Positions 9,187 through 19,560 of a stretch of 40,806 nucleotides of DNA are shown here, piece by piece. The stretch spans positions 1-40,806 of the forward strand of contig CAMBBT010000002.1 in the NCBI GenBank assembly GCA_945864455.1. Direction: 5' to 3'. How positions within the stretch are numbered: position 1 is the stretch's first letter; every line of letters starts with the position of its first letter. Under the pieces are notes generated by a model. The model was not told where the DNA came from, made no database searches, and saw only the letters and a list, made by a program, of their open reading frames with translations. A program made the position numbers and the translations under genes. The DNA is from Polynucleobacter meluiroseus (GTDB lineage Bacteria; Pseudomonadota; Gammaproteobacteria; Burkholderiales; Burkholderiaceae).

Positions 9187-10499
9187 GGCCCATTTTTCTT
9201 AAACAAGGCATAGTAAAACCCGTCGCTTACGTCAGTCGGCAGAATCTGCCCTGGAGCGCCCAATCGTACCGCATTGCTGTGCTGGGCAACAAACCAAATT
9301 GCCTGCTCCTCTCCCTCCTCAGGAAATATCGAGCAGGTGACGTAGAGCATGAGCCCTTCCGGTTTTAATATTTTCCAGGCTTGCTCCAGAATGCCACGCT
9401 GCTTCTGTTGCAAGGACTTGATATCGGCCTCACGCCTTAAAAAGGGGATATCTGGGTGTCTGGCCACAATGCCTGAGGCGGAACATGGCGCATCGAGTAA
9501 GATTTTATCGAAAGGGCGGCCGTCCCACCAAGATGCCTTTGAAGCATCGCCCCGCAACACCTGTACTTTGTCAGAATGCAAGCGTAAGCGATCTAAATTG
9601 CCGCCGATTTTACTAAGACGATCGCCGTCAAGCTCTAAAGCCACCATCTCACAATGAGCTAACTCGAGTAAATGCGCAGTCTTGCCACCGGGTGCCGCAC
9701 AAGCATCCAAGACTCGCTCGCCTGGCTGCGGACTTAAGAGAATTGCTGCTAACTGTGCTCCGGCATCTTGAACTGATACTGCGCCGGTATAAAAACCTGG
9801 CAGCTCTGAAACAGGAACTGGGTTAGATAATAATAAAGCGGCTGCTAGCTTTACACCAGCAAGCTCCTCAATTGGGGTAGATGTAATTCCAATCTCGCTT
9901 AATAAGGATTGATATTGATCTCGTGAATATTGTTTTTGATTGACGCGCAAAATTAATGGCGCCCGCTTTGCTTGTGCAAACAGAATCGATTGCCAGGTCT
10001 TTGAGTAATGCCGTTTTAAGTTGGCGCGCCACCAAGGCGGAACAAACATTGGAACAGGGTCTGGCGCAAAACGGGTTTCACCCTCTGGCGGCTGAACGAC
10101 AAGGCTTACCTTACGAAGTACCGCGTTCACCAAGCCTTTGGCATACATTGTCTTATCGTAATTATCACAGGCACTGACTGCTTGATCAACGATGGTGTGG
10201 GCTGCATAGCCCTTACCGTCTGCGTTTTCATTTAAGAATAGTGCGATGGCAACGCTCAATAGGTGATCCACCTCTGGAGGAGGATTCTTTGGGATCAGTT
10301 CCTTGATGAACTCATGCGATCGAACCCATTTACGCAAAGCGTCAAAGCTTAAGCTCTGCACAATAGGGCGCTCATGGGACTCTAATTCATCTAAAACTTC
10401 CGTCAGCGACCTCCCGCTCATTACCTCGCCGACAGCCTGAGCAGCAATAGTGATTGCCTCAGAAAGCGGCAGGCTATGCGGCATTTTTTTATCAGTCAA
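9183..10499 (-). CDS. rsmB: 16S rRNA (cytosine(967)-C(5))-methyltransferase
   Basis: NusB-like N-terminus plus [46 protein letters not shown] motifs. Confidence 0.92.
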   Translation of the reverse strand: MTDKKMPHSLPLSEAITIAAQAVGEVMSGRSLTEVLDELESHERPIVQSLSFDALRKWVRSHEFIKELIPKNPPPEVDHLLSVAIALFLNENADGKGYAAHTIVDQAVSACDNYDKTMYAKGLVNAVLRKVSLVVQPPEGETRFAPDPVPMFVPPWWRANLKRHYSKTWQSILFAQAKRAPLILRVNQKQYSRDQYQSLLSEIGITSTPIEELAGVKLAAALLLSNPVPVSELPGFYTGAVSVQDAGAQLAAILLSPQPGERVLDACAAPGGKTAHLLELAHCEMVALELDGDRLSKIGGNLDRLRLHSDKVQVLRGDASKASWWDGRPFDKILLDAPCSASGIVARHPDIPFLRREADIKSLQQKQRGILEQAWKILKPEGLMLYVTCSIFPEEGEEQAIWFVAQHSNAVRLGAPGQILPTDVSDGFYYALFKKNGP

Positions 10500-11367
10500 C
10501 TGAATTTGCTCTGGGGTATGACCCGGTTTTTGCCATAGCCATCAGGCGCCCTACCCGCTCCTCGGTGGGGGGGTGGGTTGAAAATAATTGTGCGAGACCA
10601 CCAGCGCTTAAGGGATTGAGGATCATCATTTGCGCCGTTTCTGGGTGTTGCTCTACAGCGCGAAATGGGATGCCTTGTGCATAGTTATGTATTTTCTGTA
10701 GCGCATGAGCTAAAGCCTCGGGATCGGCGCTAATCTCCGCTCCGCCACGATCTGCTTCATATTCTCTGGCACGTGAAATACTCATTTGAATCAAGCTCGC
10801 AGCAATGGGAGCCAAGATGGCGACCAATAAGCTGGCGATCGGATTATTGGGCCTACCCTCAGAGCCGCGCCCACCAAAAAACATTGCAAAGTTAGCAAGC
10901 GCTGAAATTGCGCCGGCCATCGTTGCTGCAACTGTTGAAATCAAAATATCGCGATGCTGCACATGCGCCAGCTCATGAGCCATCACGCCGCGCAACTCGC
11001 GATTAGACAAAATCTTCAGAATTCCAGTGGTAGCAGCTACCGAAGCATTCTCAGGGTTTCGTCCTGTTGCAAAGGCGTTAGGAGACTCTTCATCAATTAA
11101 AAATACTTTGGGCATTGGTAAACCAGCCTTACCTGCAAGCTCTTTTACTAATGCATAAAACTGGGGTGCAGACAGCTCATCAACTTGCTGTGCATTTGTC
11201 ATCTTCAACACCATGGTGTCGGAAAACCAGTAGCTAAAAAAGTTCATGCCAACAGCAAGTAACAGCGCTATCAGCATTCCTTGCTCGCCACCTAACATAC
11301 CGCCCACCACAATAAACAATGCAGTAATTGCTGCCATCAAAACAGCAGTTTTTGCGAAATTAAACAT
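10492..11367 (-). CDS. htpX: Zinc metalloprotease HtpX
   Basis: Four-TM protein, [19 protein letters not shown] HExxH motif, [14 protein letters not shown]. Confidence 0.93.
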   Translation of the reverse strand: MFNFAKTAVLMAAITALFIVVGGMLGGEQGMLIALLLAVGMNFFSYWFSDTMVLKMTNAQQVDELSAPQFYALVKELAGKAGLPMPKVFLIDEESPNAFATGRNPENASVAATTGILKILSNRELRGVMAHELAHVQHRDILISTVAATMAGAISALANFAMFFGGRGSEGRPNNPIASLLVAILAPIAASLIQMSISRAREYEADRGGAEISADPEALAHALQKIHNYAQGIPFRAVEQHPETAQMMILNPLSAGGLAQLFSTHPPTEERVGRLMAMAKTGSYPRANSVD

Positions 11368-11369
11368 TC

Positions 11370-12368
11370 CTACTCCTTTTTATGAAAGCGCAATACTTGT
11401 TCACAGCAAGCAAGGGTCTGCAAGCAAAGAGTGGCAGCCATTTTCTTGCCGCCCGGCCTTTGCATTTCTAAAATTTCTATCAATCCCTGCCCGCATTGAA
11501 TATAGGCGCCTTTTTCACTGAAGCCCAATAGCTCCCCAGGTTTACCGGCTTTGCTAAAGGCGCCCGCTTTTGGAATGCGAGAGTTCCAAAATTTCATCTC
11601 GAGCTCTTGGGCATTGCTAGTGGCACCAGGAAAGGGGTTAAAGGCCCGAATCCGACGATCAATTTCTTGGGCACTCAAGTTCCAGTCAATTTCTGCTTCA
11701 CTCTTTAATATTTTTTCTGCATAAGTTACGCCATTCATTGCTTGCGGGGTGCGAACTAGACCCTTACCTAGTTGCAAACAATTTAGCGTATCCACAATTG
11801 ATTGGGCGCCCAATTCCGCAAATCGATGGTGCAGGCTGCTGCTTGTTTCTTCAGGCGTAATGTCAAGCTCTTTAGTAAGGACCGTATCGCCGGTATCAAG
11901 ACCAGCGTCCATCTGCATAATGCAAACGCCTGATTTTGTATCGCCCGACTCAATCGCTCGCTGTATCGGAGCAGCACCACGCCAACGTGGTAACAAAGAT
12001 GCGTGAATATTAAAACTACCGTATCTTCCTGGCTGCTGCGTAATATCTAAAACGTCTTGCGGCAAGATGAGCCCATAAGCAACCACCACCATGGCATCAA
12101 AATCTATTGCAGATAAGTGGGCGTGCGCCTCTTTGGCCTGGGCTTGCTTTTGAGGATCGCTGCTATTGCGGTTTAGCGTTTCTGGCTGAAGCACAGGAAT
12201 ATTTTTACCCAAAGCAAACTCTTTAACAGGGCTAGCATGCAAGTGCATGCCCCTTCCGGCACGGCGATCGGGCTGGGTCAGCGCCAGAACAATTTCATGG
12301 CCTGCGTCATCAATTGCGCGCATTGCTTGCGCAGCAAACTCCGGAGTTCCAGCAAATACAATTTTCAT
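11370..12368 (-). CDS. fmt: Methionyl-tRNA formyltransferase
   Basis: [48 protein letters not shown]. Confidence 0.95.
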   Translation of the reverse strand: MKIVFAGTPEFAAQAMRAIDDAGHEIVLALTQPDRRAGRGMHLHASPVKEFALGKNIPVLQPETLNRNSSDPQKQAQAKEAHAHLSAIDFDAMVVVAYGLILPQDVLDITQQPGRYGSFNIHASLLPRWRGAAPIQRAIESGDTKSGVCIMQMDAGLDTGDTVLTKELDITPEETSSSLHHRFAELGAQSIVDTLNCLQLGKGLVRTPQAMNGVTYAEKILKSEAEIDWNLSAQEIDRRIRAFNPFPGATSNAQELEMKFWNSRIPKAGAFSKAGKPGELLGFSEKGAYIQCGQGLIEILEMQRPGGKKMAATLCLQTLACCEQVLRFHKKE

Positions 12369-12377
12369 CGGCAGCGC

Positions 12378-12893
12378 CTAGCGCTCACCCACAAACTCTT
12401 TGGCGCGCTTTTTTAGTTTTTGTGAAATACGAGTTCGCTTAAGTATCGACAAATACGCAACAAATACTTTGCCTTGTAAATGGTCAAGCTCATGCTGCAA
12501 ACAAACTGCTAATAAACCATCTGCATCAAGCTCGAACTCTTTGCCATTCACATCCAAAGCCTTCACTCGAACTTGTGAGGGCCTTTCAACCTCATCATAA
12601 AAATCGGGGACCGAAAGACAGCCTTCGCGCCAAGACTTTGTCTCAGGACTTGACCAAATAATTTCTGGATTTATAAAAACCTTCAAGTCATTTTGCTCAT
12701 CAGATATATCGATGATGACAATGCGCTCGTGAATATCAACCTGTGTTGCAGCCAGGCCAACGCCTGGGGCCGCATACATTGTGTCGGCCATATCAGCAAC
12801 TATTTTTTTAATGCGCGCATCCACTTGCGCTACAGGTTTGGCAACCTGATGCAAGCGCGGGTCTGGGTAACAAAGGACGTTTAACAAAGCCAT
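12378..12893 (-). CDS. def: Peptide deformylase
   Basis: [21 protein letters not shown] start (internal ATG of the longer ORF), [29 protein letters not shown]. Confidence 0.93.
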   Translation of the reverse strand: MALLNVLCYPDPRLHQVAKPVAQVDARIKKIVADMADTMYAAPGVGLAATQVDIHERIVIIDISDEQNDLKVFINPEIIWSSPETKSWREGCLSVPDFYDEVERPSQVRVKALDVNGKEFELDADGLLAVCLQHELDHLQGKVFVAYLSILKRTRISQKLKKRAKEFVGER

Positions 12894-12964
12894 ATAGGAA
12901 TTATCCAACAGAGCAATCAGTCTGTCCTGATTGTGGCAATTCCCCTGAAGATCAAAATCTTTTA

Positions 12965-13639
12965 ATGCTCCCATTCCCAAAACCAAACCACATCACTTGT
13001 ATTACTAGGAGTGATAAAGAATACCCGTGCCGCCTTAATGATTTATATGATCCGCCCGCGCATCTCTATATAGACGGAGATCTTGGCTTGCTCAAAACCC
13101 CCATGATCGCCATTGTGGGCTCTCGCAAAGCCAGCGCAGAAGGCCTTAAAAATGCTGCTGCTTTTGCCAAGGAGCTATCGCGAGCAGGTTTGCTGATTGT
13201 CTCAGGGCTTGCAAGAGGCATTGATGGGGCAGCCCACCAAGCAACCCTTAAGCTGGGCCCCAATCACCTCACCATGGCAGTCTGTGGGACCGGCCTGGAT
13301 ATCATTTACCCCAAAGAACATCTGGATTTAGCCAGAAACATTAGAAAACAAGGACTTTTAGTCTCTGAGCTGCCCTTGGGTGCCCCACCGAAATCATGTC
13401 ACTTCCCTAGGCGCAATCGCATTATTGCAGCGCTATCCATTGGCGTGGTCGTGATTGAAGCAGCAGAAAAATCAGGCTCTCTTATTACTGCAAGACTTGC
13501 ATCAGAGCTCGGAAGAGAGGTTTTTGCAGTACCAGGATCTATTCGTCACCCCCTTTCTGGCGGTTGCCACCTTCTGATTCAGCAAGGTGCAAAACTGGTG
13601 CGCAGCCCCCAAGAAGTACTAGAAGAGTTGGTTTTTTGA
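12965..13639 (+). CDS. dprA: DNA-processing protein DprA (Rossmann-fold core only)
   Basis: 224 aa: [76 protein letters not shown]. Confidence 0.85.
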   Translation: MLPFPKPNHITCITRSDKEYPCRLNDLYDPPAHLYIDGDLGLLKTPMIAIVGSRKASAEGLKNAAAFAKELSRAGLLIVSGLARGIDGAAHQATLKLGPNHLTMAVCGTGLDIIYPKEHLDLARNIRKQGLLVSELPLGAPPKSCHFPRRNRIIAALSIGVVVIEAAEKSGSLITARLASELGREVFAVPGSIRHPLSGGCHLLIQQGAKLVRSPQEVLEELVF

Positions 13640-13770
13640 GAAAGCACCTATTTAAAGTGGTTTAAATGGGGTTTTTACCCCTTAAGGCTTCCCAAAAGTG
13701 GCTGCTTCTTTATTGAAAAACTGGCCTTTTTGGACTTTTCCCAATTTATCGGTTAATAATAAAAAAGGGG

Positions 13771-13810
13771 TGAACAATTAACCAAACCCTGATTTGGTTT
13801 AAATTGTTCA
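13771..13810. repeat. Near-perfect inverted repeat upstream of topB-like gene
   Basis: TGAACAATT-AACCAAA-CCCTGA-TTTGGTT-TA-AATTGTTCA: 9-bp and 7-bp arms with one 2-nt bulge and a 6-nt loop. Confidence 0.85.
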
Positions 13811-13860
13811 TCTTTTTCACTATTAGAAACATCATTTCAGGCTCAAATTTAGGCAAACGC

Positions 13861-16524
13861 GTGGCTAAAGCATCTACCAAAAGCAGCACCAAGATCACAT
13901 CTGTGGATCATCCCAAGACCCTGGTCATTGCCGAGAAGCCTTCGGTAGCCAACGACATTGCCAAAGCCTTGGGTGGCTTTACCAAGCACGAGGACTATTT
14001 TGAAAGCGACGACTTTGTTATCTCCTCCGCAGTCGGCCACCTCTTAGAAATAGCGGCCCCAGAAGAATATGACGTTAAGCGTGGCAAATGGTCTTTTGCT
14101 AATCTGCCGGTAGTGCCCCCCTATTTTGATTTACGGCCAATTGTCAAAACGGAATCGCGCCTCAAAGTTTTGCAAAAGCTGATCAAGCGCAAAGACATCA
14201 CCTCTCTGATTAATGCCTGTGACGCGGGGCGCGAAGGTGAGCTGATCTTCCGCTTAATTGCACAACATGCAAAAGCATCGCAGGGCATCAAACGTTTGTG
14301 GCTCCAGTCCATGACTCCAGCGGCAATTCGGGATGGCTTTGCAAGCTTGCGCACTGATGCAGATATGCAGCCGCTTGCTGATGCAGCCCGTTGCCGCTCA
14401 GAAGCTGACTGGCTGGTTGGTATTAATGGTACTCGTGCCATGACCGCTTTTAACAGCAAGAGTGGCGGTTTCTTTTTAACTACTGTAGGGCGTGTTCAAA
14501 CCCCAACACTCTCGATTGTGGTCGAGCGCGAAGAACTCATTCGTAAGTTTATTTCCAAAGATTATTGGGAAGTAAAGGCGGAATTTATTGCTGCTGCTGG
14601 AGTTTATGAGGGTCGCTGGTTTGACCCTAAATTTAAGAAAGATGTTGCCGAACCAGATGCCCGTGAGAATCGCCTCTGGAGTGAGGCTGCGGCGCAAAGC
14701 ATTATTGCAGCATGTCGTGATAAAAAAGCCAGCGTTACAGAGGAGGCCAAGCCAGCAACCCAACTTGCGCCGCAACTTTTTGACCTCACCAGCTTACAGC
14801 GTGAAGCAAACGCCCGTTTTGGTTTTTCTGCAAAAAATACTTTAGGTCTTGCGCAGGCGCTCTACGAACGTCACAAGGTTTTAACCTATCCCCGTACCGA
14901 TGCAAAAGCACTTCCAGAGGACTATTTAGACACCGTTAAACAAACCATGGAGATTCTTGCTGAAAACTCACAAGACTATCGTGCGTTTGCCAAACAAATT
15001 CTGAAGGGGGATCCAAAGGATCCAAAGTCAAAGGCGGGCTATGGTTGGATCAAGCCGAATAAACGCATCTTTGATAACTCCAAAATTTCCGATCACTTTG
15101 CAATTATTCCTACCCTAGAAACGCCTAAGACCTTAAGTGAGCCAGAGGCAAAGTTATACGACTTAGTGGTCCGTCGTTTCTTAGCAGTTTTTTATCCTGC
15201 CGCTGAGTTCCGGGTCACCACCCGCATTACTGAAGTTTTAGGCCACCACTTCAAAACTGAGGGTCGCGTCCTTGTTAATCCTGGTTGGCTCACGGTCTAT
15301 GGCAAATCGAATCAAGCTGATGATGAGTTGGTATCAGTCCAAGAGGGCGAAACCGTTCAAACCGAATCAATTGCTGCCGTTCCATTAAAAACCAAACCGC
15401 CAGCGCGCTATACAGAAGCAACGCTGCTTTCTGCAATGGAAGGTGCCGGTAAATGGGTTGATGATGATGACATGCGCGAGGCTATGGCAGAGAAAGGCTT
15501 GGGAACGCCTGCAACGCGCGCGGCCATCATCGAGGGATTACTCGCTGAAAGATATATGGTCCGTGAAGCGCGTGAACTCATCCCCACAGCAAAAGCATTT
15601 CAGTTAATGACTTTATTGCGCGGCCTAGATGTTGAAGAGCTAACACGCCCTGATTTAACAGGTAGCTGGGAAAACAAGCTTTCTCTGATTGAGCAGGGCA
15701 AAATGAATCGCGATACCTTCATGCAAGAAATTGCACAAATGACTCAGCGGATCGTCAAACGCGCCAAGGAGTATGACAGCGATACCATTCCCGGCGACTA
15801 CGCAACGCTGACCACACCATGCCCGCACTGTAAGGGTGCGGTGAAAGAAAACTATCGCCGCTTTGCTTGTGAAAAATGTGGCTTTACGATTAGTAAAACA
15901 CCAGGCGGTCGGGCATTTGAATATCCTGAAGCAGAAGAGTTGCTTCGCGAAAAAATAATCGGCCCACTACAAGGGTTCCGCAGCAAAATAGGTCGTCCAT
16001 TTGCGGCCATTATTAAGTTAAGTGAAATTCCAGAAGATGATGCTGACTATCCAAATGCAGGCTTCAAGCTTGAGTTTGATTTTGGCAACACTCAAGATGA
16101 AGAAACTGAGGCGATAGATTTCACAGGCCGACAAGCTTTGGGTGTTTGTCCAAAATGCTCTGGTGCAGTGTATGAAGATGGTATGCGTTACCTTTGCGAG
16201 AAAAATACCGGGCCAAGCAAAACCTGTGATTTCAAAACAGGCAAGGTAGTTTTGCAACAAGAAATTTCACCTGAGCAGGTACAAAAACTGCTGACCGAAG
16301 GCAAGACTGACCTCTTGACCAACTTCAAATCAAACCGGACTGGGCGTGGCTTTAAGGCCTATTTAGCTCTGGGTGCTGATGGCAAAATTGGTTTTGAGTT
16401 TGAGGCTAAGGCTGCTGGTGCAGGCAAAGCTCCAGCAAAAAAACGGGCTGGGGCTAGTGCTGCAACTAAGTCTGCTGCAAAACCTAAGCGCGCAAGCAAA
16501 GCAAAGTTATCGCCTAGCAGCTGA
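13861..16524 (+). CDS. topB: DNA topoisomerase III (type IA) with zinc-finger-like C-terminal region
   Basis: KTLVIAEKPSVANDIAKALGG, TOPRIM ACDAGREGELIFR, TVGRVQTPTLSIV, TYPRTDAKALP, CPHCKG...CEKCG and CPKCSG cysteine clusters. Start set at GTG 13861 (MAKASTK); ORF-track start at 13804 is an upstream TTG. Confidence 0.88.
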   Translation: MAKASTKSSTKITSVDHPKTLVIAEKPSVANDIAKALGGFTKHEDYFESDDFVISSAVGHLLEIAAPEEYDVKRGKWSFANLPVVPPYFDLRPIVKTESRLKVLQKLIKRKDITSLINACDAGREGELIFRLIAQHAKASQGIKRLWLQSMTPAAIRDGFASLRTDADMQPLADAARCRSEADWLVGINGTRAMTAFNSKSGGFFLTTVGRVQTPTLSIVVEREELIRKFISKDYWEVKAEFIAAAGVYEGRWFDPKFKKDVAEPDARENRLWSEAAAQSIIAACRDKKASVTEEAKPATQLAPQLFDLTSLQREANARFGFSAKNTLGLAQALYERHKVLTYPRTDAKALPEDYLDTVKQTMEILAENSQDYRAFAKQILKGDPKDPKSKAGYGWIKPNKRIFDNSKISDHFAIIPTLETPKTLSEPEAKLYDLVVRRFLAVFYPAAEFRVTTRITEVLGHHFKTEGRVLVNPGWLTVYGKSNQADDELVSVQEGETVQTESIAAVPLKTKPPARYTEATLLSAMEGAGKWVDDDDMREAMAEKGLGTPATRAAIIEGLLAERYMVREARELIPTAKAFQLMTLLRGLDVEELTRPDLTGSWENKLSLIEQGKMNRDTFMQEIAQMTQRIVKRAKEYDSDTIPGDYATLTTPCPHCKGAVKENYRRFACEKCGFTISKTPGGRAFEYPEAEELLREKIIGPLQGFRSKIGRPFAAIIKLSEIPEDDADYPNAGFKLEFDFGNTQDEETEAIDFTGRQALGVCPKCSGAVYEDGMRYLCEKNTGPSKTCDFKTGKVVLQQEISPEQVQKLLTEGKTDLLTNFKSNRTGRGFKAYLALGADGKIGFEFEAKAAGAGKAPAKKRAGASAATKSAAKPKRASKAKLSPSS

Positions 16525-17585
16525 GCGGTAATCAGCTTAGCTGCAAGCGCTGACCATAAAATACCTCGTGAGCCCAAAGCAGTAGCTAAAAAGATTCCCG
16601 GTCTTTGGGTAAGTGCGCCAATGATTGGCAAACGGTCGCCCGCAACACAGCGCACCCCAACAAAATCGTCGGCTTTTATAAGCGCCTTGAGATCTCCCTC
16701 AAAATAAGCAAGTAAACCTTGTGCTTGCTCACGATTGAATGCATCGCTGCTCTCTCTTGAACCCAGATCATCTTCGCCCTCATCAAAACTAGAGCCAACC
16801 ATCCAACGATAACCACCATCTTCAAGCTGCTGGGCTGGGAGGCAATAGCCATCACCCGATATCCCAACTCTCGGCAATCTTGATACCCAAGCATCCTCTT
16901 TTTTGATTGAGAAAATACTGAGTTGACCGCGCACCGGTTTCAGAGGCAGCTTTATCCCGATGCTACTCATTAAGGCCTTGCTATCCATGGCCGTTGCAAC
17001 CACTACCTTATCTGCAGTAAGAATAACTTCGTTGGCTTGATTTAATAAAGCCCATTGGCTATTAACCTGCTCGATTTTTGTAACGCGCGTATTCCATAAA
17101 CAAGTTAAATCATCATGCTCTTGCAATAGCGCATTGCTCGCCTCAAATATATTTAAGGATGCGCCACGAGAAAGCCAGACTCCACTTTGTTTGATGCCAC
17201 AAATTTTTTCTGCCTCTAGTGCATCTAAAGCAATCGCAATATCTTCATCGAGGTCTAATGACTTCAAATAATTCGTAGCTTCTGCTCGGTCAAAGTGCTT
17301 GTCTTTTTTGGTGGGCTGAAAGATTCCATGCTGGTTCCAGACCGTACCCCACCTAGCCTCAGCCAATAAAAAGGCAATGTGCGTTAAGCGTAATAAGCGC
17401 GGGGATCCCCTGCCAATGTGTGGATGAGCAATAGCGTAAGCGTGGCTTGAGCAGGCGGTAGCGGGGGATGATGCAGCGTCAATAATGCATACGGATTGAC
17501 CACGCTGGAGCAACTCATTTGTAATGGTTGAGCCGCAAATGCCCGCCCCGATCACCACTATTTCATGGTGTTGGGGTTTGATCAT
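16359..17585 (-). CDS. mnmC: FAD-dependent cmnm5s2U34 oxidoreductase, MnmC C-terminal-domain-type protein
   Basis: EIVVIGAGICGSTITNELLQRGQSVCIIDA, AYAIAHPHIGRG, VGVRCVAGDRLPIIGAL, ATALGSRGILWSALAAKLITAQLLG, C-terminal LAPARF. Confidence 0.8.
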   Translation of the reverse strand: MIKPQHHEIVVIGAGICGSTITNELLQRGQSVCIIDAASSPATACSSHAYAIAHPHIGRGSPRLLRLTHIAFLLAEARWGTVWNQHGIFQPTKKDKHFDRAEATNYLKSLDLDEDIAIALDALEAEKICGIKQSGVWLSRGASLNIFEASNALLQEHDDLTCLWNTRVTKIEQVNSQWALLNQANEVILTADKVVVATAMDSKALMSSIGIKLPLKPVRGQLSIFSIKKEDAWVSRLPRVGISGDGYCLPAQQLEDGGYRWMVGSSFDEGEDDLGSRESSDAFNREQAQGLLAYFEGDLKALIKADDFVGVRCVAGDRLPIIGALTQRPGIFLATALGSRGILWSALAAKLITAQLLGDNFALLARLGFAADLVAALAPARFFAGALPAPAALASNSKPILPSAPRAK

Positions 17586-17606
17586 TTAATTAATTAGAAG
17601 AAGTGC

Positions 17607-19484
17607 TCAAGCGTTTAAGCGTTGTTCAATTTTCGCACGCGTCTCTTTAAGCTCTTTTGGCAGGCGATCGCCAAGATGATCAAACAATTCAGTATGAAGC
17701 TTTAACTCATTCTTCCAATCATCAACGGCAACATGAATGGCTTTAGCAAATTTCTCTGCTGAATAGTCAAGGCCATTCCAATGCATATCGCCGTGCTCTG
17801 GGCAGATACCAAATGGTGTTTCTTTGCCTTTTGCTGTGCCTTGTGCTCGCTCTAAAATCCAAGAAAGTACGCGCATATTTTCGCCAAAGCCGGGCCAAAC
17901 AAATTTGCCATTCTCGTCCTTACGGAACCAGTTGACGCAATAGATCTTAGGCAAAACAGCGCCTTCGGCCTCTAACTTCTTGCCAATGTTGAGCCAATGC
18001 TGGAAATAATCGCTCATGTTGTAGCCGGCAAATGCGATCATCGCAAATGGGTCGCGACGCACGACACCGATTTGACCAGTAATTGCTGCTGTAGTTTCTG
18101 AACCAAGGGTAGCGGCCATATAAACGCCCTCTACCCAGTCGCGCGCTTCGCTCACCAAGGGCACGGTATTTGAACGACGGCCACCAAACAAGAAGGCATC
18201 GATAGGCACGCCTTCCGGATCGTCCCACTTAGGATCAACTGCTGGATTATTGGTAGCAGCAACGGTAAAGCGCGAATTTGGGTGTGCGGCTTTGCGACCC
18301 GCGGCGCCATCTGCCGGAGTCCAGTCTTTACCTTGCCAGTCAATCAAATGGGCTGGCGGAGTTTCTGTCAAACCCTCCCACCAAACATCACCATCATCAG
18401 TCAGGCCCACGTTAGTGAAAATCACATCCTGATTTAAGGAGTCAATACAGTTTTGATTCGTTTGACGGTTTGTGCCGGGAGCAACGCCAAAGTAACCAGA
18501 CTCTGGGTTAATTGCAAACAAACGGGTTTTACCAGTAACTGGATCTTTGCGGGGCATGATCCATGCAATGTCATCACCAATCGTAGTTACCTTCCAGCCG
18601 TCAAATCCTTTGGGCGGAATCATCATGGAGAAATTAGTTTTGCCACAAGCCGATGGAAATGCGGCTGCGATGTGATGTTTCTTGCCTTCGGGAGAAGTCA
18701 CGCCCAAGATCAACATATGTTCTGCCAACCAACCTTGTTCGCGACCCATATTGGATGCAATACGCAGTGCAAAACATTTTTTACCTAACAGTGCATTACC
18801 GCCGTAACCAGACCCAAATGACCAGATCTCGCGGGTTTCTGGGTAATGAACGATGTACTTGTTCTTATTATTTGGCCAGGTAACATCCTTTTCGCCAGTA
18901 GTCAGGGGCTTCCCAACAGTATGAACACAGGGCACAAACTTGCCATCAGCACCCAACTGATCAATCACGGCTCTGCCCATACGGGTCATCAGGCGCATAT
19001 TGATTGCAACATAAGGGCTGTCTGAGAGCTCAACACCAATGTGGGCTATCGGTGATCCGATTGGGCCCATGGAAAATGGCACAACATACATTGTTCTACC
19101 GCGCATGCAGCCGTCAAATAAAGGGTTTAATGTTGCCCTCATTTCACTTGGCTCCACCCAGTTATTGGTGGGGCCAGCATCTTCTTTTTTAGCAGAGCAA
19201 ATAAATGTTCTGTCCTCAACGCGTGCCACATCCTCTGGGTCTGAAAGGGCTAAAAATGAGTTTTTACGCTTGCTTGGGTTTAAGCGCTTGAATACCCCGG
19301 CCTTGACCAAGAGCTCACAAAATTCATCATATTCAGCCTGGGAGCCATCGCACCAATGAATTGCGTCTGGCTTGGTAAGGGCGGCAATCTCGCCAACCCA
19401 TTCAATCAATTGCTTGTTTTTTACATAAGCTGGCGCGTTTGCATCAATTTGGTCGGCAGCTGCTGTGGTCATATATTTACCCAT
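17607..19484 (-). CDS. pckG: Phosphoenolpyruvate carboxykinase (GTP)
   Basis: [63 protein letters not shown]. Start could be MTTAAADQ a few codons in. Confidence 0.95.
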   Translation of the reverse strand: MGKYMTTAAADQIDANAPAYVKNKQLIEWVGEIAALTKPDAIHWCDGSQAEYDEFCELLVKAGVFKRLNPSKRKNSFLALSDPEDVARVEDRTFICSAKKEDAGPTNNWVEPSEMRATLNPLFDGCMRGRTMYVVPFSMGPIGSPIAHIGVELSDSPYVAINMRLMTRMGRAVIDQLGADGKFVPCVHTVGKPLTTGEKDVTWPNNKNKYIVHYPETREIWSFGSGYGGNALLGKKCFALRIASNMGREQGWLAEHMLILGVTSPEGKKHHIAAAFPSACGKTNFSMMIPPKGFDGWKVTTIGDDIAWIMPRKDPVTGKTRLFAINPESGYFGVAPGTNRQTNQNCIDSLNQDVIFTNVGLTDDGDVWWEGLTETPPAHLIDWQGKDWTPADGAAGRKAAHPNSRFTVAATNNPAVDPKWDDPEGVPIDAFLFGGRRSNTVPLVSEARDWVEGVYMAATLGSETTAAITGQIGVVRRDPFAMIAFAGYNMSDYFQHWLNIGKKLEAEGAVLPKIYCVNWFRKDENGKFVWPGFGENMRVLSWILERAQGTAKGKETPFGICPEHGDMHWNGLDYSAEKFAKAIHVAVDDWKNELKLHTELFDHLGDRLPKELKETRAKIEQRLNA

Positions 19485-19560
19485 GAAAATTTAATTTTTA
19501 ATCTAGCGATTTTAACATTTTGGGGGTGTTTTGCCCTTTAAACGGTATGGAATAAACCCT

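Noticed and set aside
12965-13639. dprA as a pseudogene
   Set aside because: The Rossmann core motifs are all intact with no internal stop or frameshift; reported instead as a short-form DprA.
13640-13770. Remnant of smg between dprA and topB
   Set aside because: The spacer is short and AT-rich with no readable DUF494-like peptide; nothing to support a remnant.
14121-14845. Antisense and shifted-frame ORFs inside topB
   Set aside because: Overlap the conserved TOPRIM and catalytic regions and have no recognisable protein features.
19039-19359. Antisense ORFs in pckG
   Set aside because: pckG has full-length, highly conserved sequence; antisense ORFs are a by-product of codon bias.
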